This document shows positions 19,719 through 27,854 of a stretch of DNA of 64,000 bases, in pieces. Below the pieces are notes generated by a model that worked only from the letters and a program-made list of their open reading frames with translations, was not told where the DNA came from and made no database searches. The position numbers and the translations under genes were made by a program. The stretch is taken from positions 62,001 through 126,000 of the forward strand of contig NZ_JAHCTA010000010.1 of NCBI RefSeq assembly GCF_018474025.1, written 5' to 3'. How positions within the stretch are numbered: the stretch's first letter is position 1; each line of letters opens with the position of its first letter. This DNA comes from Alteromonas oceanisediminis. GTDB lineage: Bacteria > Pseudomonadota > Gammaproteobacteria > Enterobacterales > Alteromonadaceae.

Positions 19719-19943
19719 ATGTCCCAACAAGATCTCTCCGCTAAACGCACCCGCAAACGTTTTATTGCTGGCGCTATCTGCCCTGAATGTAAAAAGCTGG
19801 ATACGCTAATGCTGTATTTTGAGAATAATGTTGAACAAATGGAATGTGCGCACTGTGGTTATCATCAGTCACAGTCTAATCAGGATGTAAAAACGGCTGC
19901 TAAAGGCGCGGAAGGAATTATTGGCGTGTTCAAACCTGAGTAA
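19719..19943 (+). CDS. yheV: YheV family putative zinc-ribbon protein
   Basis: A 74-residue protein with two cysteine pairs, CPEC (about residues 23-26) and CAHC (about 44-47), forming a likely zinc ribbon. The basic N-terminus (AKRTRKRF) and the pattern match YheV, found next to the yheSTU block in enteric bacteria. It is divergent from yheS. Function is unknown. Confidence 0.88.
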   Translation: MSQQDLSAKRTRKRFIAGAICPECKKLDTLMLYFENNVEQMECAHCGYHQSQSNQDVKTAAKGAEGIIGVFKPE

Positions 19944-19953
19944 GAATATGCAC

Positions 19954-20880
19954 TTAAGCACTCAATGAGAGGCCCGGTACCTGTTCGCTAAAGGCGTTTT
20001 GGTAACGCGACTGGATAACGTCGACCCGACGTAAAATAGACTCACTTTGTTGAGGAGCGTCTTCTTCGGTGGCAAGGCGTGCTGATTCATCTAACGAGCG
20101 CTGTGGAACGCTGATATCAATACCATCAACAATATCCTCTAATTCAGGGACTTGTGACGCAATGGGATCAGGTGCTTCGCCGCTACGACGGTTCTGGCGT
20201 GATTCAGCCAGTGCTTCACTGCGCTCCTGATTAATTTCACTTTGCGCATCAAATGCCTTTTGAGTCGCTTCCGAGGCAACACGTAAATCCTGCGGCGAAG
20301 GGTCGGCAGGCGCAAGCGCAGCGGCTTTGACCTGTTGCATTTTACGTAATGTTTGCTCGGGTGAGCGCTCTTCGCCAATGTCGATCGAAACTTCCCCACC
20401 CACCGCATAACGGCGTCCGTCAGGTCCTGTTTCAAACTCATAGCTTGGCGCACCTGCATACTGGCCCCCAACGGCGGCATGCGCCTGCTCATGAGCGCGT
20501 ACTTCCTGATCGCGCTGCTTAAGCTCTTGAATTTCGCGTTGTTCGGCCAACTCTTGTTGTTGCTGCTGACGCGCTTCTGCACCTTCCCGCCCGGCACTTT
20601 CGTCCTGCGCGTTATCGGTCTGCGACCCTTCACTACCTAGCCCTTGAAAAACCCCGTTCGGATTATTCTGAGGGCGCTCATACACCAATGGGCCGTTAAC
20701 TTGGCCCGGTGCTTTGGCGCGATCAGACTCAGAGCCTAAACCCGATTTGGCTTCAGAATTGTCATTGCTCGCCGCCTGCGGAATGGTTTCGCGTAACAAA
20801 TTATCACGACGCACGGATTCGGTATTCACATTCGCGTTGGTGAATACGATTCCTGTCGGGATAGGTGTCACAATATTCAT
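19954..20880 (-). CDS. SprA-related putative metalloprotease (CJM1_0395 family)
   Basis: A 308-residue protein whose centre carries HEQAHAAVGG, an HExxH-like site, followed by GAPSYEFETGPDGRRYAVGG and VSIDIGEE, the pattern of the SprA-related family annotated as a putative metalloprotease. It has long Gln/Glu-rich flanks (about residues 85-125 and 190-230) and no clear signal peptide. It starts 33 bases downstream of a small gene that looks related to flagellar axial proteins and may share its operon. Whether it is an active protease is not known. Confidence 0.75.
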   Translation of the reverse strand: MNIVTPIPTGIVFTNANVNTESVRRDNLLRETIPQAASNDNSEAKSGLGSESDRAKAPGQVNGPLVYERPQNNPNGVFQGLGSEGSQTDNAQDESAGREGAEARQQQQQELAEQREIQELKQRDQEVRAHEQAHAAVGGQYAGAPSYEFETGPDGRRYAVGGEVSIDIGEERSPEQTLRKMQQVKAAALAPADPSPQDLRVASEATQKAFDAQSEINQERSEALAESRQNRRSGEAPDPIASQVPELEDIVDGIDISVPQRSLDESARLATEEDAPQQSESILRRVDVIQSRYQNAFSEQVPGLSLSA

Positions 20881-20913
20881 TCTCTATAGGCCTCGGTTGA
20901 CAGTATCGATACG

Positions 20914-21246
20914 CTAGGCAAATAAGTCGATAATACGACCGACCGTTTCATTGGCCGTATCAACCACTTTCGCAGATGCCTGTGCATTCAAACTGTTGAC
21001 TTGCAAAGAGAGTAAATCGTTAGTGATGGAGTCGCCACCACTAGGAAGCAGGTTTCGCACATTACCAATCTGTTGCTCGGCAGCATTAACTAGCACGCCG
21101 GCAGGGCCGTTCTCTGCGACATCCTGCTGTGCGACGCGCTGCGCTATATTTAACGACGCCTGCGCAATACCATCAGACGCCCGTTGTAAACCGAATTGGC
21201 CTGACAGAATCGCTGAATTAATCGTATTACCTGTTTCAATTGGCAT
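20914..21246 (-). CDS. Small protein resembling the C-terminus of flagellar rod/hook proteins
   Basis: I do not recognise a named family. The 110-residue protein lacks a signal peptide. Its last third (LQVNSLNAQASAKVVDTANE, then a hydrophobic end) resembles the C-terminal helix of flagellar rod and hook proteins, and the N-terminal third (LQRASDGIAQASLNIAQRV) could form the partner helix. It lies directly upstream of the SprA-type gene on the same strand. A role linked to flagella is a guess; no flagellar operon is in the window. Confidence 0.7.
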   Translation of the reverse strand: MPIETGNTINSAILSGQFGLQRASDGIAQASLNIAQRVAQQDVAENGPAGVLVNAAEQQIGNVRNLLPSGGDSITNDLLSLQVNSLNAQASAKVVDTANETVGRIIDLFA

Positions 21247-21330
21247 ACATTTACCCTCACACTACCTCTGGTTAATTATCGTACAAAAGCGCGTAAAATG
21301 AAAGTTTTTTAGTACATGGCGAGCTGAAGT

Positions 21331-22095
21331 CTACTGAGAATCAAAGAAATTGAATAACGCAGACAGCCATTCTTCCGGATGAGAAACAAATGGCGCATGG
21401 GCGGCATGGGCAATAACCGTTTGCGACGCTGCAGGTTGCAGTTGCTCAATCAGCTCAACCGCGGTTGCCGGCACCAGAGAATCTAACCGCCCGTAAATGT
21501 TCAACGTTGGCTGCGTGATCCGTGCTATCTCTGCGCGCATGTCGGTGTTCGATAGCAGTTTGAGTCCCTGTTTTAGGGCGGATAACGCCGGAGCAGGATA
21601 GCGGGAAATGCTCTGCTGCAATTGCTTGATATCTGATTTTGCATTTGGACTTCCCAGAGCCTGAATGGCCAAAAACCGAGCCAATGTGGTTTGAAAGTTG
21701 AGCGCTAATTGGCGTTGAAACTGCTTGAGCGTTGCAGGGTGAATACCTGGCCATTGAGATTTTTGTTCGAAACACGGAGTGGTTGCAACGCCCACGAGCA
21801 CTGCGACTTTGTGCGGATAATGCAACGCCAAATATTGCGCTATCAGTCCTCCCAGCGACCAGCCAACGACAATCGAATGTGCAGGGATCGACTTCGCTAA
21901 CTGAGCAGAGATGTTCTCCAGAGAATAGGGTTCAGGTAGACTACCTGCGTTGACCCCGCACCCCGGCAAGTCGATGCAGGTGATTTCGAACTGGCTGGCT
22001 AAACGGGGTAAAACGACATCCCATACGCCGCTATTTAGGCCCCACCCATGCAATAAAACCAGTGGCCGCCCTGCCCCATACGTACGGCTGTTCAG
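21331..22095 (-). CDS. bioH: Pimeloyl-ACP methyl ester esterase BioH
   Basis: BioH releases pimeloyl-ACP from its methyl ester in biotin synthesis. The alpha/beta hydrolase shows LVLLHGWGLN, the nucleophile elbow GWSLGG, an acid in YGRLDSLVP, and the His in HAAHAPFVS. It is divergent from comF, as in enteric genomes. The start is a problem: no ATG, GTG or TTG lies in frame upstream of TTG 22053, which would cut into the first strand. CTG at 22095 gives about 254 residues, the normal length. ATC at 22134 has a perfect AGGAG (22141-22145) six bases upstream. An ATG at 22127 is out of frame. A one-base deletion near 22120 would explain this; 22095 is a compromise. Confidence 0.85.
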   Translation of the reverse strand: MNSRTYGAGRPLVLLHGWGLNSGVWDVVLPRLASQFEITCIDLPGCGVNAGSLPEPYSLENISAQLAKSIPAHSIVVGWSLGGLIAQYLALHYPHKVAVLVGVATTPCFEQKSQWPGIHPATLKQFQRQLALNFQTTLARFLAIQALGSPNAKSDIKQLQQSISRYPAPALSALKQGLKLLSNTDMRAEIARITQPTLNIYGRLDSLVPATAVELIEQLQPAASQTVIAHAAHAPFVSHPEEWLSALFNFFDSQ

Positions 22096-22169
22096 TGCAC
22101 CGCCGCTGGGATAAGCTAGATGTTCATTACCGATAACGGTCTCCTGAAGGTCACTAAAAAAGCGCTGAC

Positions 22170-22859
22170 ATGATAAAACAACTGTTCACAAAGCTCAGCG
22201 AATTTGTTCAATGGCCGCAGATGTGTGTCGGCTGCGAACTCCCCTCACTGACGCCCCTTTGTGAATATTGCCTTGCCGCTTTACCCTATTTTGAGTTACG
22301 TGATTATGAGCATGACTTACAGCAATGGCCGGCTGTCGCGAAAGCGCTGAGCCCGCATGATCTTGCCCCATTACATGCTTGCTGCCGATATGAAGCTCCA
22401 GTCAGTCATTGGGTTCAAGCGCTTAAATTCCACACGAGCCTGCGTTACGCCAATGTACTAGCGGCGGTGCTTGCTTATAGTCTACAGGATCGACAGCGAC
22501 CATTACCTCAGGCACTTTTAGCGGCGCCTCTGCACCGTCAACGCTATGCAAAAAGACAGTTCAATCAAGCTATTGAGATCGCTAACGCGCTGGGTGGCGC
22601 CATTGGCGTCGACACGCTTCATAGTGTGCTGTCACGCCCCCACGCCACCCGCGCACAATCTGAGTTATCACGTGAGGAACGCCTCGATAACGTGGCAAAT
22701 GCGTTCGTCGCAGAAACGCTTCCTTCACACATCACTCACATCGCATTAATTGACGACGTGATCACTACCGGTGCAACAATGCAGGCTATGCTCAGCGCCG
22801 TGAAAACAAAAAACCCCAACGTTCTTGTCGAGGCTTGGTGTGTGGCTCTGGTTTTATAA
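22170..22859 (+). CDS. ComF/GntX family phosphoribosyltransferase-like protein
   Basis: A 229-residue protein with an N-terminal zinc-binding region (two cysteine pairs, MCVGC and LCEYC, within residues 18-38) and a C-terminal phosphoribosyltransferase fold whose PRPP loop is IALIDDVITTGATM (about residues 191-204). Relatives are ComF of natural transformation and GntX of enteric bacteria. Its place divergent from bioH and near nfuA matches the enteric bioH-gntX-nfuA order, so it is best called the GntX/ComF orthologue. Confidence 0.9.
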   Translation: MIKQLFTKLSEFVQWPQMCVGCELPSLTPLCEYCLAALPYFELRDYEHDLQQWPAVAKALSPHDLAPLHACCRYEAPVSHWVQALKFHTSLRYANVLAAVLAYSLQDRQRPLPQALLAAPLHRQRYAKRQFNQAIEIANALGGAIGVDTLHSVLSRPHATRAQSELSREERLDNVANAFVAETLPSHITHIALIDDVITTGATMQAMLSAVKTKNPNVLVEAWCVALVL

Positions 22860-22878
22860 AAATACGACTCAGCCTGAT

Positions 22879-25449
22879 TCAACGAGCCTCAATAAACTCA
22901 GCCATGTAGATTGCATTAGCGAACACTTTGCTGGTGCCATACCAATATCCACGGAAGTTCAGATTGTCAACAAAACCAATGATTTCGCCGCGCCCGAGTC
23001 GATGAGCAATGACCGCAGGCGTTTCGCCAATGAGATCGGCGAGCTTAGGATCAGCATAGCCAGATAAAAGAGGCTCCTGCGTATAGATAAACGGTGCGAT
23101 AAATGGGACATCCGTGGGTTTTAATACGGCGTTGTTAGTTTTGAACAAGGGTAATTGATCATCATCTAAACCAAAGGTTAACGGATGCGTTAGGTCGACG
23201 CGAGCCGCAAACGCTGCGCCGGCAATGAGTTTGCGCGCGCGTAGCGCTTCTCGATCACTATAGGCTAACTTTCCAGTGTCGAAAAGGTCGTCGATGTCGC
23301 TGTCTGGGATAAATGAGGCTTGCAACCATTGTTGCTGAGCAAAAAACTCTGTGGCTGATTTCTGACCAATCAATACCCCCCCGGCTTTCACCCACTCTTC
23401 AATCGCGTTTCGCGTAGACTCATTCATAGCGCGATAATTGCCGCTTGCGAACACAATGTGTGTGTACTGGCCCAGATCCGTTTCATCTAAACGCCACTGT
23501 TCAATAATACTTGCCGGGATATGCATACGAGTATCGAGATAGTGCCAGATTTCACCCACTTCATACTGCGATGTACCGCGCCCACCCACCAGCGCAATTT
23601 TAGGCAACTTAGCAGGCATCAGTTGGCGCGACCCTAAGTCCACACCTTTGGCAGTCAACCCAGACTGGATCGCAAACAGCGGCATTTCATAGCGTTGCGC
23701 CAGTGACATTGCCAAGTCATTAATGTTATGCGGCTGCTCAAGAGCTGATGGAATAACCACTGTGCCCGCTGAAAAATCATGCTCGCCATTGGTCACTTTG
23801 GCTGTGAATGCAGCGCCTGAAATACGCGCTTGCACCCCTTCTGCAAGCAACTGCGTCAACAATGCTGGTGCGTTGTAGTGATGCCACTCAAATGCAATCG
23901 CGTAACTATCGCTCGGCAAAGTTACGGTAGAGACACTGTTTACGTTGTCACTGAATTTAAGTCGACGCTGCTCACCTTTCTCTACACCGGCAAACGCCAA
24001 ATCAAAAGCCAGGGGTAAGTTCCAGCTAGAGACGTCATAAAAGGTGTTATCAGCGAAGCTTGTTTGTGTGGAAAATAATGATTTAATCAAACGGTACTGC
24101 GCTTGGTCAGTTGGCACGAACACACTGCCACGGGCAAATTCCTGATCCGCGACACTGGTTGTTTCTTTTAGGCGCGAATAGCTGATTTCGTGCTGGTCGA
24201 GAATGTTTAGCAGCGCATCCACGCGCTGATGATCCTTGCTACCCGCGATCAGGTAACCTTTAACCTTGTCATCACTGCGAAGGCGCTTAGTCTCGTCATA
24301 AAATTGATTCTGATAGGCTAATATGGCTTGTTTGTTGGCTAATGCGCCTTTAAAAGTAGACAGGCTCGTGGTCACTTGATTCTGGATTGTATCGCTAAAA
24401 GATAACTCACCGTTAATTGACTCCTGAAGATGACCACGGCTACTGGCTTGCTCAAATAAGATACCGATACTGCCGTGCGCGTCAGGGTACGTACTGCCTT
24501 TTCCGTAGTAAAAATCATCAAATGCTTCTTCACTGAAATAAAGTTGTTTGGTTTCGTCCAGCGCGGCGGCATGAAAGTCTGCCAGAGCAGCAGTCAGTGT
24601 GACATTCGATTGTGGTGTCAGTGGGTGTTTGCGGCTCGGGATCCCCGGCTGGAAAAAATACGTACTGTCGGTTCCCATCTCGTGGAAATCGGTCAGAATA
24701 TGCGGTCGCCATGCGTGGAACTGGGCAATTCTTGCGCGCGATTCTGGATGTGTCAGCAGAAGCCAATCTCGATTTAAATCAAACCAATAATGGTTAGTGC
24801 GACCCGACGGCCAACCTTCTTGATGCTCTCGATGATCACTGTCTGCATTTAGCGTGTGGCCACGATGCATGTTCGCCCATTGAGCAAAACGCGCCAACCC
24901 ATCTGGGTTTAACACCGGGTCAAGTAATACAACATTTTCGTCGAGTAGCGTTTTCACATCAGGGCTTTGCGCTGCAGCAAGATAGTAAGCGATGAGTAAC
25001 GAAGCGTTCGCGCCAGAAGGCTCATTTCCATGAACGCTGTAGCCCATATACAAAATCAGCGGTGCATCTGCTGTCGGCTTATCGCCCGACTGAAGCGTTT
25101 GTTTGTGCTGCTGCTGAATCGATTCAAGTTGAGATTGTTTTTCTGCGGAGGTGATTTGCAATAACAACAGGGGTCTGTTTTCGTGCGTTCTTCCAGTTTC
25201 AACTAAGCTGACGAGCGGTGATGCGTCAGCGAGAGTCTGCATATAATGCACTAGTTGATCAGGGCGTACATGCCATTCTCCAACGTTCGCATGCAATACG
25301 CTTGCGGGGGTTGGTATGCTAGGATCGTACTCAATATCGCTCGGTAAATAATCACGATCCGCTTTAATTGCCATAACGGGAAACGCAACAGCCATGCTGA
25401 TCAACAGGATTACTGTGTGCTTGATATTGTGTGTTGTAAAACTTTTCAT
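22879..25449 (-). CDS. Secreted M14 family zinc carboxypeptidase
   Basis: An 856-residue exported metallocarboxypeptidase. The ATG at 25449 opens a signal peptide ending about AVAFPVMA; earlier in-frame ATGs would put charged residues ahead of it. The zinc site is HGNEPSG (HxxE, about residue 140), the second His is in DFHEMGTD, and the catalytic Glu is likely in LFEQASSRG. The C-terminal half, after about residue 430, includes an amidotransferase-like domain (KIALVGGRGTSQYEVGEIW, then a VLIGQKSATEFF segment). It separates comF from nfuA, which are often adjacent in relatives. Confidence 0.88.
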   Translation of the reverse strand: MKSFTTHNIKHTVILLISMAVAFPVMAIKADRDYLPSDIEYDPSIPTPASVLHANVGEWHVRPDQLVHYMQTLADASPLVSLVETGRTHENRPLLLLQITSAEKQSQLESIQQQHKQTLQSGDKPTADAPLILYMGYSVHGNEPSGANASLLIAYYLAAAQSPDVKTLLDENVVLLDPVLNPDGLARFAQWANMHRGHTLNADSDHREHQEGWPSGRTNHYWFDLNRDWLLLTHPESRARIAQFHAWRPHILTDFHEMGTDSTYFFQPGIPSRKHPLTPQSNVTLTAALADFHAAALDETKQLYFSEEAFDDFYYGKGSTYPDAHGSIGILFEQASSRGHLQESINGELSFSDTIQNQVTTSLSTFKGALANKQAILAYQNQFYDETKRLRSDDKVKGYLIAGSKDHQRVDALLNILDQHEISYSRLKETTSVADQEFARGSVFVPTDQAQYRLIKSLFSTQTSFADNTFYDVSSWNLPLAFDLAFAGVEKGEQRRLKFSDNVNSVSTVTLPSDSYAIAFEWHHYNAPALLTQLLAEGVQARISGAAFTAKVTNGEHDFSAGTVVIPSALEQPHNINDLAMSLAQRYEMPLFAIQSGLTAKGVDLGSRQLMPAKLPKIALVGGRGTSQYEVGEIWHYLDTRMHIPASIIEQWRLDETDLGQYTHIVFASGNYRAMNESTRNAIEEWVKAGGVLIGQKSATEFFAQQQWLQASFIPDSDIDDLFDTGKLAYSDREALRARKLIAGAAFAARVDLTHPLTFGLDDDQLPLFKTNNAVLKPTDVPFIAPFIYTQEPLLSGYADPKLADLIGETPAVIAHRLGRGEIIGFVDNLNFRGYWYGTSKVFANAIYMAEFIEAR

Positions 25450-25546
25450 ACATGCCCTTACAATCATTGGATGAATTCGAGCCTCAGCGCGAAAACGATT
25501 CATTCTGCCACACCGCTAGGGTCGATAAAATCCTGAATATCGCGAA

Positions 25547-25569
25547 TACTTGAGTGTTTTACTCAAGTA
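25547..25569. promoter_or_regulatory. Candidate IscR-type operator upstream of nfuA
   Basis: A perfect 9-5-9 inverted repeat, TACTTGAGT-gtttt-ACTCAAGTA, lies 43 bases before the nfuA start. Its layout follows the IscR type 1 consensus (ATA-SYY-GACT-RwwwY-AGTC-RRS-TAT) except for GAGT/ACTC in place of GACT/AGTC and the last base. NfuA is an iron-sulfur carrier, a sensible IscR target. The site overlaps the likely promoter region, consistent with repression. Binding is inferred. Confidence 0.6.
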
Positions 25570-25612
25570 ATTTTGTTATCATAGGTTCATTGCAGTAAAT
25601 GAGGTTGCTATT

Positions 25613-26191
25613 ATGATCACTATATCAGAACAAGCCCAAGCGCACTTCGGCAAGTTGCTGTCAAAACAAGCTGAGGGTACCAATATTCGCGTTTTCGTGG
25701 TGAACCCTGGCACATCTGGTGCTGAATGCGGCGTATCTTATTGCCCACCAGACGCGGTCGAGCCCACTGATATTACTCTGAATTTCAATGGCTTCGATGC
25801 CGTGGTCGATCAGGAAAGTGCTCCTTTTCTGGAAGAAGCTGAAATCGATTTTGTGACTGATCAAATGGGCTCTCAGTTAACGCTGAAAGCGCCTAACGCC
25901 AAAGCGCGCAAGCTGGATGATGATGCTCCATTGGTTGAACGAATTAACTATATGATTGAAGCAGAAATCAACCCGAACCTTGCCAGCCACGGCGGGCGTG
26001 TATCTCTGGTTGAGGTAACGGAATCAGGCATCGCTGTACTGCAGTTCGGCGGAGGCTGTAATGGTTGTTCAATGGTAGATGTTACGCTCAAAGATGGCAT
26101 TGAAAAACAGATGCTGGCGCAATTTTCAGGTGAACTCACGGGTGTCAAAGACGCTACTGAGCACGAGGCCGGTGAGCACTCCTATTACTGA
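25613..26191 (+). CDS. nfuA: Fe-S biogenesis protein NfuA
   Basis: A scaffold/carrier that delivers iron-sulfur clusters to target enzymes. The 192-residue protein has an N-terminal degenerate A-type domain (about residues 1-100) and a C-terminal Nfu domain with the cluster-binding CxxC in [15 protein letters not shown] (about residue 150). The ATG at 25613 follows GAGG. Regulation by iron-sulfur status is suggested by the palindrome at 25547-25569. Confidence 0.96.
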   Translation: MITISEQAQAHFGKLLSKQAEGTNIRVFVVNPGTSGAECGVSYCPPDAVEPTDITLNFNGFDAVVDQESAPFLEEAEIDFVTDQMGSQLTLKAPNAKARKLDDDAPLVERINYMIEAEINPNLASHGGRVSLVEVTESGIAVLQFGGGCNGCSMVDVTLKDGIEKQMLAQFSGELTGVKDATEHEAGEHSYY

Positions 26192-26209
26192 TTATCGCTA
26201 TGGTGTCGC

Positions 26210-26533
26210 GTGAGTGTAAAGGCGAGGTTATATCGAGCAGGCCAGCATCCTAAGCAAAGTTGGCAGCGCTTCCTATTTGGGCTGCTGGTCTTTGCTGTAG
26301 GGTTGATACTGTTATTCGGATCGGTGCGGCTCCACTCACTGCTCTACTGGCCCGGCATCGTCGTGGTGCTGACAGGCTTCATTGTTGCTGCAAACGGTTA
26401 TTGGGGTATGTTTGCCAATCGCGTTGCTCGCATACTTGAACAGCGAGCGCTTAACGCAGCGCATGACCCGTTTGCAGATCCCGACGAAAAGCCCACGCTA
26501 AAGTCACGCCGCGCGCCCCCAGAAAAGCACTAA
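26210..26533 (+). CDS. Small two-helix membrane protein, unknown function
   Basis: A 107-residue protein with a basic N-terminus, two hydrophobic helices (about residues 22-42 and 46-66), and a charged cytoplasmic tail (DPFADPDEKP). I recognise no family. The GTG at 26210 lies 18 bases after nfuA and could be co-transcribed with it. The last 83 bases overlap the 3' end of the convergent MATE gene, an unusually long antisense overlap. Confidence 0.72.
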   Translation: MSVKARLYRAGQHPKQSWQRFLFGLLVFAVGLILLFGSVRLHSLLYWPGIVVVLTGFIVAANGYWGMFANRVARILEQRALNAAHDPFADPDEKPTLKSRRAPPEKH

Positions 26534-27746
26534 ATGCGTACCAAAGCGCCCAATTTCCTTGGTTTTGAAGAAGCCACCAAGTCGGGAAAAACACGCCGAC
26601 GGCACTGACTAACATGCTGTTTCGCATCGCTTTAGCATGGCTCAGTCCAACATAAATTCCGTCGTATAGAAAGCACCAGTGAGCAATCAGTGGCAAGACA
26701 ATCATCAACGGTAAAAAGCCGATGGCGTCGCTTTGCAATTCTGCTTGGTTGGTTAACTGCATAATCACCCAGTCACCGCCCAACCAAAAAAAGCCGCTGT
26801 ACCCCAATGCAAAAATACTCGACCAGAGCAATCCTCGTGTGGCATGTGCGGCTAGACGATTGATGTTTTTCTCACCTTTAGCTTCACCAATCAGCGCCTC
26901 TACCGCATAAGCAATCCCGTCTAAGCCCAGCGCAATCAAGACGAAGAACTGCATCAGAATTGCATTGACCGCGGCAATGCTTGCACCAAGTTGTGCGCCT
27001 TTAAAGGTAATAAAAGCCAAGCATGCCTGAAGGAGTAAATTACGGATGAACATTGCGGTATTCAGTGAAAACAGGCCTTTGAGCGCAGGCACTGTGAACC
27101 AGGATGGGTCAATCTTCAAGCGCCGCTGCGTACGCAAGGCCAAAATCAATCCAGCAATAAGCATGGCAAATTCAGCGATAACGGTTGCGGCAGCGACACC
27201 TCGAACTCCCCACTCAAGCAGTAAAACAAACACAAGATTGAGCACCACATTGACCACGTTGCCGCCGATTTGGATCAGCATTACCGCACGTGTTTGCTGC
27301 TGACCCACAAGCCAGCCAATCAATACCAAATTACTTAACGCAGCAGGTGCCCCATAAATGCGTACGAAAAAATATGCCTGCATACTTTGACGCGTTGCCT
27401 CTGTGGCCTCGGCGAAATACGTGCCGAGTGAGAACAGCGGTAACTGCAAAATAAAAAGCGCAAGCGCCAAGCCAAGCGCTAAAGCCATGCCTTGCACAAG
27501 TGGTTGAAAGTACTGCAAATCTGGGTCGGGTGCATTTTTGTAGTGACCGCGCTGTTGTGCACTTAAACCGGTCACCGTCATACGGAGAAAACCACACACC
27601 CAGTAGAGCTGCGTGATGATAAGCGCCGCCACAGACGCACCGGCGAGTGCGTGCACACTGGGCAAATGGCCTAGTACGGCCGTGTCCACCAGGCCCAACA
27701 ACGGCGTTGTAATATTGGCGAGTATCATCGGGATAGCAAGCGCCAT
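26451..27746 (-). CDS. MATE family efflux transporter (DinF-like)
   Basis: A polytopic transporter of about 12 membrane segments, 431 residues, of the MATE/DinF branch that exports cationic or toxic small molecules using Na+ or H+ gradients. The opening LAIPMILANITTPLLGLVDT and the LIGEAKGE segment near residue 285 are typical. Related DinF proteins often carry a few extra N-terminal residues; the frame continues upstream without a standard start, so ATG 27746 is used. The substrate cannot be told from sequence. Confidence 0.9.
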   Translation of the reverse strand: MALAIPMILANITTPLLGLVDTAVLGHLPSVHALAGASVAALIITQLYWVCGFLRMTVTGLSAQQRGHYKNAPDPDLQYFQPLVQGMALALGLALALFILQLPLFSLGTYFAEATEATRQSMQAYFFVRIYGAPAALSNLVLIGWLVGQQQTRAVMLIQIGGNVVNVVLNLVFVLLLEWGVRGVAAATVIAEFAMLIAGLILALRTQRRLKIDPSWFTVPALKGLFSLNTAMFIRNLLLQACLAFITFKGAQLGASIAAVNAILMQFFVLIALGLDGIAYAVEALIGEAKGEKNINRLAAHATRGLLWSSIFALGYSGFFWLGGDWVIMQLTNQAELQSDAIGFLPLMIVLPLIAHWCFLYDGIYVGLSHAKAMRNSMLVSAVGVFFPTWWLLQNQGNWALWYAFSAFLGARGVTLAWAFRRDLQTGHALR

Positions 27747-27854
27747 GAGCCTGGAATGGGCTGCCCAGTTGACTGAAAAGGTGATAATTGATCTCGTGTG
27801 TTAAAACCGTGAGATGGTAGGATAACGCAATTGTGTGTTTTTAGGGGAGTGCTT

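Noticed and set aside
20139-20633. 164-codon minus-strand open frame inside the SprA-type gene
   Set aside because: It is a shifted frame of the same strand; the Gln/Arg-rich composition is a by-product of the repetitive gene.
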